A stretch of DNA of 64,000 nucleotides from Akkermansia sp. (GCA_017415555.1 JAFQGF010000040.1:57180-121179), one strand, 5' to 3'; positions 56,486-64,000 are shown, numbered from the stretch's first letter. The notes: generated by a model from the sequence alone, not told the origin. Made by a program: numbers and translations.

Positions 56486-57529
56486 ATGAGCACACCGCAA
56501 GCAATGCAGGGCGAGCAGCTGCGCTGGCCCGCCGAATGGGAGAAGCAGGAGGCAGTATGGCTCTCCTGGCCGCACCGCGAAGACCTGTGGCAAGGCGGGC
56601 TGGCCGAGCTGACTGGTCACTATGCCAACCTGGCCGCAGCTATTGCACCGCATGCTCAGGTGCGCATCAATGCAGCAGAGCCCCTGTACCGGAGCATCCG
56701 CGAGCTGCTCCAGCAGCGGAATGTGCAGAATTACGCACTTTACAATCACCCCACCAATGATGTGTGGTGCCGAGACCACGGCCCCATCTTTGTGCAACGG
56801 CAGGATGGCACGCGCCAGCTGGCCGACTGGAAATTCAATGCCTGGGGTGGCAAGTTTGCCCCATGGAATCTGGACAATGAAGTACCGGCTCGCATTGCAG
56901 AGAGCCTGGAGCTGCCACGCCTGTGCAGCGAGCTGATACTGGAAGGAGGTGCCATTGAGGGGAATGGAGAGGGGCTGCTGCTCACCACGGAAGCCGTGCT
57001 GCTGAACCCGAACCGCAACCCCGGCGTGAGCAAGGCGGAGGTGGAAGCTGAGCTGCACCGCATGCTGGGTACCAAACAGGTATTCTGGTTGGGCAGTGGA
57101 ATCGAGGGCGATGACACGGATGGTCACATAGACGATATGGTGCGCTTTGTAAATGCTGAGGCGGCGGTGTCCATTGTGGAGCCCGACCCACATTCCCCGC
57201 ATTATCGAGCCCTGGCAGAGAACAATGAACGCCTGCAGGATTTGCGTACCCCCTCCGGCCACCGCGTGGAAATTATCCCCCTGCCCATGCCACAACCCCT
57301 GGTGGCCAAAGACTGGAGATTGGAGCAACTGCCGGCAAGCTATGCCAACTTCCTTATCTGCAATGGCGCGGTGATTGTACCCATATTCAAGCAGGAGAAG
57401 GAGGACGACCGCGCACTGGGTATTCTGCGAGAGTGCTTCCCCGGCAAGCAGGTTATCGGCTTCGATGCCCGACGTCTCGTGATTGAGGGCGGTGCCATTC
57501 ACTGCATCACGCAGCAGCAACCTTGGTGA
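56486..57529 (+). CDS. aguA: Agmatine deiminase / peptidylarginine-deiminase family protein
   Basis: A 347-residue enzyme of the guanidino-group-modifying superfamily, which hydrolyses agmatine to N-carbamoylputrescine in polyamine synthesis. 'PAEWEKQEAVWLSWPHRED' at the N-terminus, 'NDVWCRDHGPIFV', 'LEGGAIEGNGEGLLLTTEA', the catalytic 'DTDGHIDDMVRFV' and the C-terminal 'GGAIHCITQQQP' with the nucleophilic Cys (near 340) are all present. Length is normal for bacterial AguA. It probably shares a transcript with the Minf_1886 gene. Carbamoylputrescine amidase is not in the window. Confidence 0.93.
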   Translation: MSTPQAMQGEQLRWPAEWEKQEAVWLSWPHREDLWQGGLAELTGHYANLAAAIAPHAQVRINAAEPLYRSIRELLQQRNVQNYALYNHPTNDVWCRDHGPIFVQRQDGTRQLADWKFNAWGGKFAPWNLDNEVPARIAESLELPRLCSELILEGGAIEGNGEGLLLTTEAVLLNPNRNPGVSKAEVEAELHRMLGTKQVFWLGSGIEGDDTDGHIDDMVRFVNAEAAVSIVEPDPHSPHYRALAENNERLQDLRTPSGHRVEIIPLPMPQPLVAKDWRLEQLPASYANFLICNGAVIVPIFKQEKEDDRALGILRECFPGKQVIGFDARRLVIEGGAIHCITQQQPW

Positions 57530-57603
57530 GATTCGAGAAAAGATTTTTTCAGAAAAAACAGAAAATTGTCGAAAAAATTTGTTCAGCATACGCCAGTATA
57601 AGT

Positions 57604-58185
57604 GTGAAGGCATTATTTCTGACAGTGTTTCTGGCAACAGCGGCGGCGATATGTCCGGCGGCAGAAGAGCCGTTGATATACGATGAAAACTGCTGGGTAA
57701 CAGCAGAGCTGAGTGTACCATCCCCGAATGGCGAATGGGCGGTGGTGTACAGCGGCATTCGCCACAAGGAGGCAGCTGCTCTGCAACGCGTCAGGGAAAT
57801 CACACTGCGCCACCGGGATGGCAGACAATATGCGCTGGAAACAGACGCCAACCGCGGGATAGACAACATCGTGCTGCAGCCTTGGTCGCCGGATGGAATG
57901 TGGCTGGCTCTGCAGCCCGGGCGGCACGCGGGCTTTCTGTTTTACCCGGTCGATAAATTACCGCTGGCTCTGTTGAATGGAGGAATCTGCCTGGAAAGAG
58001 TTAAGCATCGCGGAACACCCCTTTTCTGCGAGAAAGGGAGCTGGGCTGCAGATGGCAGTTTCTCCTTTCAGGCGGGACTGAGCGGCGATACGGCCCCGTA
58101 CAGTGCCCGCATTTCCGAAGAGACGGTGCAGGTGAAGCGCACCGGCGAGTTTAAGAAAACCACCCCCGCTCCCCGTGTGAAATGA
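57604..58185 (+). CDS. Exported protein of unknown function
   Basis: A 193-residue protein with a signal peptide ('MKALFLTVFLATAAAICPA', from GTG 57604). The mature part is beta-rich with 'SPNGEWAVVYSGIRHKEAAA' and 'WSPDGMWLALQPGRHAGFLF', segments reminiscent of WD40/beta-propeller 'SPDG' blades, but too short for a full propeller. The frame extends upstream to 57523, but that region overlaps aguA and the AT-rich gap and lacks a signal. It overlaps the next gene by ATGA, so both are made together. Confidence 0.7.
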   Translation: MKALFLTVFLATAAAICPAAEEPLIYDENCWVTAELSVPSPNGEWAVVYSGIRHKEAAALQRVREITLRHRDGRQYALETDANRGIDNIVLQPWSPDGMWLALQPGRHAGFLFYPVDKLPLALLNGGICLERVKHRGTPLFCEKGSWAADGSFSFQAGLSGDTAPYSARISEETVQVKRTGEFKKTTPAPRVK

Positions 58186-58865
58186 AGCATTTTCTGCCAT
58201 ACATCGTTCTTTGCCTGCTGATAAGCGGGTGTACGCACAGCAGTATGACGAGCACGCCGAATGCAGAATGGTACGCAGCAGGCGACAGCATGGATGGATT
58301 CCGGCATGCTGTCTATAGTGCGCAGTACAGAGAACAGCTGGAGCTGGATAAGAATAGCCCGGATAAAAGGGTAAGGGAGTGGGCGAGGCGTGTGGAAGAA
58401 AACGGCCCAAAAATCGATGCTGCGGCGGAAGTGATAAGAGCCATGAGCGAACAGGAAAAATGCACTTTTGCCCGGGTATATGTACAGGAATATGCCGCCA
58501 CCCTGCGGGACAAGCTGGGTATGGACGCGGAGGATGAGGATTTTATCAAGGACAATTTATCGAGGCTTCTTGAGGAGAATGTCGGACAAGCGCTTTCTAA
58601 CTGGGAAGGAGTGCTCGACCGCACCCTGGAACGTCTGCCCGATGAGCTGAGAGCAAAAGTGGATTGCCCCGGCATGAAAGTCCTGATGCCGGGCTATGGT
58701 GGTTACATGGTAGCACGTTATGTACAGCTGAACCCGGAAGAAGATTGGCACCTGCGCAAAGCAGCCCGCGGCATCAGTGCGCTGTGGTGCTACCTCTCAG
58801 ACGGAGAACACGGCTATCGCGGAATCTGGTTAAGAGAAAAATATGGATACCATATACTCAACTAA
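58182..58865 (+). CDS. Lipoprotein of unknown function
   Basis: A 227-residue protein with a lipoprotein signal ('LCLLISGC' lipobox, Cys near 17). The mature part is helical and charged ('VRAMSEQEKCTFARV'-like 'IRAMSEQEKCTFARVYVQEY', 'DEDFIKDNLSRLLEENVG') with a conserved-looking 'GYGGYMVARYVQLNPEEDWH' near the end. I do not recognise the family. It is coupled by ATGA to the exported protein upstream and followed 9 bp later by a membrane protein, suggesting a small envelope operon. Confidence 0.72.
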   Translation: MKHFLPYIVLCLLISGCTHSSMTSTPNAEWYAAGDSMDGFRHAVYSAQYREQLELDKNSPDKRVREWARRVEENGPKIDAAAEVIRAMSEQEKCTFARVYVQEYAATLRDKLGMDAEDEDFIKDNLSRLLEENVGQALSNWEGVLDRTLERLPDELRAKVDCPGMKVLMPGYGGYMVARYVQLNPEEDWHLRKAARGISALWCYLSDGEHGYRGIWLREKYGYHILN

Positions 58866-58874
58866 TAATTTATT

Positions 58875-59657
58875 ATGAAACCCACTGATTTCTACGCAAT
58901 ATTAGTACCTGTTGTCTATGCCCTGTTGTTCAGCCTGGGCTACTTCAGCCGGACGGACTGGAATGAAGAAGCCGCGCCCTGGCTGGGTGAGGCTCCGGCC
59001 GGAATGAGCATCGAAGGAGCGCGGGCTCAATACGAATATGAGTTCCCGCGCACCATCTATGCGCTACAGGCCAACGAAGAACTGCGCCGGAAAATTATCA
59101 CCACCTTCCGGCTGGAAGAATGCAGGCCGGGGCGTTATGAAAACAATGGCATTGACCCCATTTACCCCGAAGGCAAAGAAGTAGTGCTGGAAGTATCCGC
59201 CTACATTTACCCATGGCTGGAGGTAAATGAGGATGGGAGCATGAGCCTCTGTGTGAATGACCTTAACCTGGCAGAACAGAAAGACCCCACGAAGGTTCAG
59301 GAAGCAGAATTTCCCTACCCGCAACACCTGCAAAGCGAAAGATTTATGATGATTCGCTCCCTTTTGCTGGCCGCCCTATGCTACATGATGCCGGGTATAT
59401 TCTGCAGCGTGGGCTGGCTGTGGATTCAGCGTAAACCGCTTGGCAGCCGTGAGACAAAAGTCATCTGTCTGCTGATACCTGCCGCGGTGGCATTCATTGG
59501 CGCTTTTGTGGATTTTTATGTTCATGGCTTCCATGCACGCTACGCCATGTCCGGCGCGGCTTCTGCCGTCTTCACCAATCTGCTGTGCGCCGGTGTCATC
59601 ATGGGGCTCACTTCTATCGGCAAAACACTGTGGGGCAAGCCGGCCTGTTATCGATAA
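58875..59657 (+). CDS. Membrane protein of unknown function, paralogue of the next gene
   Basis: A 260-residue protein: one N-terminal membrane segment (about 8-24), an extracytoplasmic domain (25-150), then three to four helices in the C-terminal third. The C-terminal part contains 'CSVGWLWIQRKPLGSRETK', matched by 'CNIGWLWIQRRPIRSTET' in the downstream gene. I do not recognise the family. It belongs to the envelope gene run beginning at 57604. Confidence 0.72.
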   Translation: MKPTDFYAILVPVVYALLFSLGYFSRTDWNEEAAPWLGEAPAGMSIEGARAQYEYEFPRTIYALQANEELRRKIITTFRLEECRPGRYENNGIDPIYPEGKEVVLEVSAYIYPWLEVNEDGSMSLCVNDLNLAEQKDPTKVQEAEFPYPQHLQSERFMMIRSLLLAALCYMMPGIFCSVGWLWIQRKPLGSRETKVICLLIPAAVAFIGAFVDFYVHGFHARYAMSGAASAVFTNLLCAGVIMGLTSIGKTLWGKPACYR

Positions 59658-59658
59658 A

Positions 59659-60060
59659 ATGAAATCCTGTATTTTCTATACCTTGTTAACACCGCTTCTG
59701 TATACCCTGCTGTGGTATCAGGGGGAATATTTCATGCCGGTGTTCATGGCGCCGGCCGTCCATCTTCTGGACATGCTGCTGCCATCGCTGGTGTGCAATA
59801 TCGGCTGGCTGTGGATTCAGCGCCGCCCCATCCGGAGCACAGAAACGCCCTATATCTGTTTCATCCTGCCACTGCTAATTACGCTGATTGCCAACTATTG
59901 CTCCGTCTACAGCCTGGGATACGACGGAATCAACACGATATTCGGCCATGTTATCATTCTTGCCGCAAATGTTGCATGCTGCGCCGGACTTGTCGGGCTT
60001 ACATGGATACTGCGTATGCTGTGGCTCGCCTCACAGCCCCGAAACAATAGCGAAATATAA
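59659..60060 (+). CDS. Small membrane protein, paralogue of the C-terminal part of the preceding gene
   Basis: A 133-residue, four-helix membrane protein beginning 1 bp after the previous stop (ATG 59659). 'CNIGWLWIQRRPIRSTET' and the following 'LLITLIANYCSVYSLGYDG' align in order with the membrane part of the 58875 product, so it looks like a duplicate lacking the soluble domain. An in-frame start at 59497 would lie inside the preceding gene and is rejected. Function unknown. Confidence 0.72.
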   Translation: MKSCIFYTLLTPLLYTLLWYQGEYFMPVFMAPAVHLLDMLLPSLVCNIGWLWIQRRPIRSTETPYICFILPLLITLIANYCSVYSLGYDGINTIFGHVIILAANVACCAGLVGLTWILRMLWLASQPRNNSEI

Positions 60061-60148
60061 CAAGCACTGTAGCCCCCGAAATATCCGAGCCGGAAACGAG
60101 CAAATGCATCCGATTCCGTTTTTTCTTTGAGACCGGCGCCGATTTTTC

Positions 60149-60177
60149 TTGCAGAAGGCGGACTGAAAGGCTAGAAT
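60149..60177 (+). promoter_or_regulatory. hemC promoter (leaderless)
   Basis: TTGCAG (60149-60154), 17-bp spacer, TAGAAT (60172-60177). It ends 7 nt before the ATG at 60185; the ATG at 60176 lies inside the -10 box, so 60185 is the true start. Confidence 0.82.
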
Positions 60178-60184
60178 GAAGCTC

Positions 60185-61117
60185 ATGAGTAAGACTATCA
60201 GATTAGGCACACGAGGTAGCGAACTGGCGCTTAAACAGGCAGAACTGGCAACAAAGGCTCTGCAGGCGCACACTCCCGGACTGGAGGTGGAGATTGTTGT
60301 TATCCGCACTGATGGTGATGCCCGCACCGATATTCCCCTGTGCCAGGTAAACAAGGCTGCCGGCACACAGGACAAAGGTGTGTTTGTTGCTGCGATAGAG
60401 CGAGCACTGACAGCCGGAGAAATTGACTGCGCCGTGCACAGCCTCAAGGACATGCCCGGCCAGATGGATGAGGATTTTGAGCTGGCGGCTGTTCTGCCGC
60501 GCGAGGAAATATGGGATGCGCTGATTCTGAAAAAAGGAGCTGATCTGAACAGCCTGACACTGGGCACCAGCAGTGTGCGCCGCATCCGCCTGATTGATAC
60601 CTACTGGAGTGGCACGGCAAAGGCTGTCAACATACGCGGCAATGTAACCACCCGCCTGCGCAAACTGATTGAATCTCCGGAGATGGACGGCATCATTCTG
60701 GCTCGGGCCGGGCTGAACCGCCTGGGGTACAAAGGTGACTCCATCACCCTGGATGGCACGGAGCTGAGCATCGTAGACATGGGTAAGGATTCCTTCATGC
60801 CGGCACTCTGCCAGGGTGCCATTGCGCTGGAAACCCGCAGGAACGACACAGAAACACGAGCACTTGTTGCCCCGGTGAATGATATGGAAACCTCGCTCTG
60901 CATACGGGCGGAACGCGCCTTCCTGAGCACGCTGAAAGCGGACTGCTCCGTGCCGGTAGCGGGTTATGCCACATGCAATGGTGATTTCATGATGTTCCGA
61001 GCCATCTACTTCATGGCCAATGGCATGCCCATCCGCATCACTCATCGGGGCCCGGCCGATAATCCGGAAGCTGTAGCTGCCGGAGCCTACGAAAAATTAG
61101 CCGCACATTTTAACTGA
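60185..61117 (+). CDS. hemC: Hydroxymethylbilane synthase (porphobilinogen deaminase)
   Basis: A 310-residue enzyme that links four porphobilinogens into hydroxymethylbilane for haem and sirohaem synthesis. 'IRLGTRGSELALKQAELA' begins the protein, 'CAVHSLKDMP' and 'LGTSSVRRIRLI' are the substrate-binding motifs, and 'KADCSVPVAGYA' (Cys near 254) holds the dipyrromethane cofactor; the usual 'GGCQVP' is changed, but the Cys is kept. It has its own promoter. The STAS gene follows after 15 bp and probably is co-transcribed. Haem supply is relevant to the octahaem cytochrome elsewhere in the window. Confidence 0.96.
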   Translation: MSKTIRLGTRGSELALKQAELATKALQAHTPGLEVEIVVIRTDGDARTDIPLCQVNKAAGTQDKGVFVAAIERALTAGEIDCAVHSLKDMPGQMDEDFELAAVLPREEIWDALILKKGADLNSLTLGTSSVRRIRLIDTYWSGTAKAVNIRGNVTTRLRKLIESPEMDGIILARAGLNRLGYKGDSITLDGTELSIVDMGKDSFMPALCQGAIALETRRNDTETRALVAPVNDMETSLCIRAERAFLSTLKADCSVPVAGYATCNGDFMMFRAIYFMANGMPIRITHRGPADNPEAVAAGAYEKLAAHFN

Positions 61118-61132
61118 AGCAATCTTACTACT

Positions 61133-61684
61133 ATGTCCGTCACCACTCTCACATATCATGAGTTCAGCGATTGCCTGTGGATTCGCTGTGCCAGCCGGGG
61201 CTGTTTTGTAAACAGTCCGGCTCTTAAAACCGTGGCAGAGAAATATCTGGAAAACGGGGGCTGCAACATAGTTGTAGATCTGGAGGTCTGCCCCGGTGTC
61301 GACTCCACCTTTATGGGAACCCTGGCCGGGCTGGCACGCCAGTGCATGGCTGCCGGTGGCAGCATTCAGGTGGCCTCCCCCACCCAGCGCACCCGCGATG
61401 CCATGGAAGGGCTGGGGCTGGACATGCTTATCGAGCTGGATCCCATTGATGTAGCCTGGCGAGAGGACATCGATGAGCGGCGAGCCGTTCTGGCAGAAGA
61501 TACGAACGCCGCTGTGGAAGAAGAACACCGAGACATGAGTGAGCTGGATCGCACGCGCCACGTATTAGAAGCACACAACACCCTGCGCTCTATGAGCAAG
61601 AAAAATGATGAAACCTTCGGGTATGTGTGTGAAACACTGGAGGAAGACCTGCAGAGGCATCTGGAAATGAATGACGAGGCCTGA
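61133..61684 (+). CDS. STAS-domain protein (anti-sigma-factor-antagonist-like) with C-terminal extension
   Basis: A 183-residue protein. Residues 1-105 form a STAS domain: 'IVVDLEVCPGVDSTFMGTLA' has the Asp57-Ser58-Thr59 loop where antagonists such as SpoIIAA are phosphorylated, and 'GGSIQVASPTQRTRDAMEGL' is the usual following helix. The extension (about 106-183) is helical and rich in Glu/Asp, unlike a plain antagonist. In partner-switch systems the unphosphorylated form binds an anti-sigma kinase and PP2C phosphatases reactivate it. No RsbW or sigma factor is adjacent; the phosphatase at 37817 is a plausible partner. It overlaps the DUF2851 gene by one base. Confidence 0.88.
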   Translation: MSVTTLTYHEFSDCLWIRCASRGCFVNSPALKTVAEKYLENGGCNIVVDLEVCPGVDSTFMGTLAGLARQCMAAGGSIQVASPTQRTRDAMEGLGLDMLIELDPIDVAWREDIDERRAVLAEDTNAAVEEEHRDMSELDRTRHVLEAHNTLRSMSKKNDETFGYVCETLEEDLQRHLEMNDEA

Positions 61685-63057
61685 TGCTCCAGCCGGATCG
61701 CCAGAAAGATGCTGATGCATACCACGCCCTGCTGGCGCGGATTCGCATGAGCTGTGGCTGTGCGGAGGCGGATGATGAAACAGCCCTGCCCGGAGAGATG
61801 GAAATACAGGGGCTATGGCATGCCGGATTGCTGGGCAACAGTGGCGAAACGCTGCGGCACGGGTGCGTGCGCATTCTCGACTTCGGCGAATGGAACCGCA
61901 GTGTGGGGCCGGATTTTCTGCGGGCAGAAATCGAGATAGACGGCATCCGCCACCACGGGGACATCGAGATTGACCCCACGGCGCAGGACTGGGAACGCCA
62001 CGGGCATGGCGCGAATCCGGATTACACAAACGTGGTGCTGCACATTGTCCTGCGCAGACCGCCAGATGGATGGTACACGCGCGATGCACAGCATCGGGAT
62101 ATCCCCATTCTTCCGATTGTGCCGAGCCAACTCCAACAAGCTTTGGGAGTGTCTCGCCCCATCCCGAGGGAAAGTGTCGGCCTGTGTCGCGCCCCGCTCA
62201 ACGACATGCCGGTAACAGCCATAGAAAAGCTGCTGCAGGCTGCGGCTGCCTATAGAGCGCAGAATAAACGGCGTACCTTCTGCTGCAAACAGGAAGCGCT
62301 GGGGGCCGACCAAGCATGGTTTGAGGCTTTTGCTGAAACACTCGGCTACAAAATCAACAAACTCCCCATGCAGATGCTCGCCAGGCGAGCTCCCCTTCAG
62401 CGGCTGAAACGCCATGCAGAAGGCATCCTCTTCGGCACAGCCGGTTTTCTATACCCCATGCTGCCGGAGCAGGCAAGCCCCGACGCCCGCATCTATCACC
62501 GCCATGTGTGGGACGCCTGGTGGCCGCAGAGAGAGCAATTTGCCTTGGAGGAAAGCCGCGCCCTGCCCTGGAGGTTTGCCCCGCTTCGCCCCGCCAATCA
62601 TCCACAGCGCCGCGTGGCAGCCTTGGCTCTCATTGCCACAAACTGGAGGCATATTCAAACGCGATTGACGGCTGAACATGCCGCTGAACTGAGCAAATTT
62701 CTCACCGGACTGCAACACCCCTACTGGAGCACGCACTGCACCCTTCCCTCCGCAGAGCTGAAAAAAAGCGTGGCCCTCATTGGCCCGGACAGGGTAAAGG
62801 ATTTTCTTGTCAATCACGTTTATGTTCAGGATGAAGCGCCCTACGCCTGGCAGACCTACCTGGCCATGCGGAATCGGGATATCCCGCAACGCGTGCAACT
62901 CACAGCTCACCACCTGTTCGGAGAGCGTCAGGATGTCCTCTCCCTGCTTCCACTTATGCACGTGCAACAGGCTCTGCTACAAATTGACGCCGACTTCTGC
63001 GTACGGCACAGCTGCAGCTCCTGCCTCTTCCCCGAACAACTCTGCCAGTGGCACTGA
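61684..63057 (+). CDS. DUF2851 family protein
   Basis: A 457-residue cytoplasmic protein. 'QGLWHAGLLGNSGETL' near the N-terminus, 'NRSVGPDFLRAEIEIDG', 'HGDIEIDPTAQDWERHGH' and 'NVVLHIVLRR' match DUF2851, common in Bacteroidetes and Verrucomicrobia. Its function is unknown; the acidic 'GPDF..A.IEI....GDIEI' pattern is reminiscent of a metal site but unproven. The C-terminus has four clustered cysteines ('CVRHSCSSCLFPEQLC'), possibly a zinc or iron-sulfur site. The ATG shares one base with the STAS stop (TGATG), so the two are coupled. It converges on the L,D-transpeptidase gene. Confidence 0.88.
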   Translation: MLQPDRQKDADAYHALLARIRMSCGCAEADDETALPGEMEIQGLWHAGLLGNSGETLRHGCVRILDFGEWNRSVGPDFLRAEIEIDGIRHHGDIEIDPTAQDWERHGHGANPDYTNVVLHIVLRRPPDGWYTRDAQHRDIPILPIVPSQLQQALGVSRPIPRESVGLCRAPLNDMPVTAIEKLLQAAAAYRAQNKRRTFCCKQEALGADQAWFEAFAETLGYKINKLPMQMLARRAPLQRLKRHAEGILFGTAGFLYPMLPEQASPDARIYHRHVWDAWWPQREQFALEESRALPWRFAPLRPANHPQRRVAALALIATNWRHIQTRLTAEHAAELSKFLTGLQHPYWSTHCTLPSAELKKSVALIGPDRVKDFLVNHVYVQDEAPYAWQTYLAMRNRDIPQRVQLTAHHLFGERQDVLSLLPLMHVQQALLQIDADFCVRHSCSSCLFPEQLCQWH

Positions 63058-63061
63058 GGCT

Positions 63062-63673
63062 TCAGTCCGTGATTTCCACCAGGCTGCCATAGGGCAAAGC
63101 GTGGTACAGAGGCTCGCAGGCAACACGTGGCAGGCGTATGCAGCCATGGGAGGCTGGCTGCCGGTAAACATCCCCCACATGCATACCGATTCCGCTCCAC
63201 GTCAGGCGCATAAAATACGGCATAGGGCAATCGTACAGGTTGGAGTGGTGGTCTATATTCTTCTGCTTTATGCTGAACGTACCGGTAGGCGTGCGCTTAT
63301 TGCCCCGCCCCGTACAGACGGGGAAATCCATGGCCACGGCGCCATCCACCAGGAAAAGTCCGCGCTGCTGCCCCAGCAGGATGCGTACTAACTTTTGACC
63401 ATCCTTCTGCATGAGCTCCGGATTCATCCAGACACTGTAGGTCTGCGGATAACCGGCCTGCATGACAAACGCCTCATGCTCTGCGGGTAAATCCGCTTCC
63501 TCCACCTGTAATTTATACCCTCGAGATATGCCGCCCGGACTCGACATGACATAATCACCGGCAATCGGCACCAACGGGCTCTTACCAAAAGTATTATGGA
63601 CAAGCGCCTGCGCTCCGTTCTCGCAAGACACCAGCGCAACCATACAAACACCAACTCCCAGGGCAGCCTTCAT
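63062..63673 (-). CDS. L,D-transpeptidase (YkuD family) lipoprotein
   Basis: A 203-residue protein with a lipoprotein signal ('VCMVALVSC' lipobox, Cys near 17). The catalytic domain holds 'FPVCTGRGNKRTPTGTFSI' and the active-site 'HVGDVYRQPASHGCIRLP' (about 163-180) with the nucleophilic Cys. Such enzymes form 3-3 peptidoglycan crosslinks or attach lipoproteins to the wall. It starts at the ATG 63673, 7 nt after a TACAAT box; another ATG (63682) overlaps the -10 box and is rejected. Envelope location is inferred from the signal peptide. It ends 5 bp from the convergent DUF2851 gene. Confidence 0.92.
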   Translation of the reverse strand: MKAALGVGVCMVALVSCENGAQALVHNTFGKSPLVPIAGDYVMSSPGGISRGYKLQVEEADLPAEHEAFVMQAGYPQTYSVWMNPELMQKDGQKLVRILLGQQRGLFLVDGAVAMDFPVCTGRGNKRTPTGTFSIKQKNIDHHSNLYDCPMPYFMRLTWSGIGMHVGDVYRQPASHGCIRLPRVACEPLYHALPYGSLVEITD

Positions 63674-63680
63674 GCTGCCC

Positions 63681-63709
63681 ATTGTATACCTAACACTCCT
63701 GCCTGGCTA
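63681..63709 (-). promoter_or_regulatory. Promoter of the L,D-transpeptidase gene (leaderless)
   Basis: Minus-strand TAGCCA (63704-63709) and TACAAT (63681-63686), 17-bp spacer, -10 ending 7 nt before the ATG at 63673. An ACTCCT/AGGAGT inverted repeat overlaps the -35. Confidence 0.6.
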
Positions 63710-63714
63710 GGAGT

Positions 63715-64000
63715 TATATTAACAAGGAGATACCATTGAAACAACCTTTCGTTTCAGAATGCCAAATCGGTGTGTAACAGGGTGATAAATTGAAATTTGT
63801 CGGGCGAGCGAAGCGAGCGGAATTTGCGAGCCTCGCCGTATGGCGAGGCGGCATATGGTAGCCCAGGGCTTCAGCCCTGGGGAGGAGATGTATAAATATT
63901 GGAACCCCGACGAAAGGAGGGGTGGCATAATGCCCAGGCTTCAATATGTAGCATCGCTTTTCCGTCTCCGGGCTCACGCCCTACGCCGTGACAGGGTGCC
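63715..64000. repeat. Palindrome-rich non-coding repeat, continues past window edge
   Basis: This stretch has no convincing gene but several exact hairpins: GCCTCGCC/GGCGAGGC (63830-63849), CCCAGGGCT/AGCCCTGGG (63862-63881), and ACCCC/GGGGT (63904-63923). A GAGCGAAGCGAG direct/inverted repeat lies near 63804-63817. The dense GC palindromes in AT-rich spacers resemble REP-type or transposon-end sequence. No transposase is visible, so the type is uncertain. Confidence 0.6.

Noticed and set aside
63804..63881. Repeated short palindromes considered as a CRISPR array
   Set aside because: The repeats differ from each other and lack regular spacer lengths, so there is no array.
63714..63977. 87-codon minus-strand frame at the right edge
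   Set aside because: It is the translation of the palindromic repeat region; such frames are typical repeat artefacts.

Overview
The window is about 57% GC by eye, gene-dense, and has no rRNA, CRISPR array or intact transposon. Several traits point to Verrucomicrobiota, probably an Akkermansia-like gut lineage: a protein of the Planctomycetes/Verrucomicrobia-restricted Minf_1886 family (56076-56471), a double-length UvrA of about 1840 residues, a MurC-MurB fusion, an octahaem cytochrome with TPR repeats, and many small lipoproteins. The phylum is an inference from these families; the genus is not proven.

Layout. 1-1691: end of a peptide-binding protein and a TonB-like protein. 1798-8527 (minus): two paralogous lipoproteins, nagZ, pyrE, umuC, gatB and an exported protein. 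8687-9904: trpB. 9958-15477 (minus): giant uvrA. 15772-19945: a remnant of the division/cell-wall cluster (murC-murB fusion, ddl, ftsQ). 20119-28142: nusA-infB-rbfA plus a 1373-residue AsmA-like protein. 28147-32361 (minus): TolC-like lipoprotein, MFS/LplT-like transporter, Sel1 lipoprotein, trxB. 32479-36523: LolC/E-like permease, GYF/RDD membrane protein, argG. 36575-37708: AT-rich glycosyltransferase, probably acquired. 37817-45517: a sensor PP2C phosphatase overlapping a transmembrane Ser/Thr kinase, a SulP transporter with a STAS domain, and mutY. 45557-50777: octahaem cytochrome lipoprotein, CvpA-like protein, large exported unknown. 50857-53312 (minus): ABC exporter. 53448-54992: small ORF, family-4-like UDG, Sel1 lipoprotein. 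55108-55181: initiator tRNA-Met. 55257-60060: Minf_1886 protein, DUF6714-like protein, agmatine deiminase, and a run of small envelope proteins. 60185-63057: hemC, STAS protein, DUF2851 protein. 63062-63673: L,D-transpeptidase lipoprotein. 63683-64000: palindrome-rich non-coding repeat.

Two themes cut across the window. First, nearly every transcription unit has a recognisable sigma-70-like promoter (TTGNNN, 16-17 bp, TANNNT) whose -10 box ends only about 6-14 nt before the start codon, and Shine-Dalgarno motifs are almost absent. This implies widespread leaderless or near-leaderless mRNA, and I used it to choose several starts (uvrA, trxB, hemC, the permease, the cytochrome, the L,D-transpeptidase). 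Second, there is a concentration of Ser/Thr-phosphorylation and STAS components: a phosphatase and kinase joined by an ATGA overlap, a SulP-STAS transporter next door, and a separate STAS antagonist at 61133. This is the best candidate for an undescribed regulatory system here.
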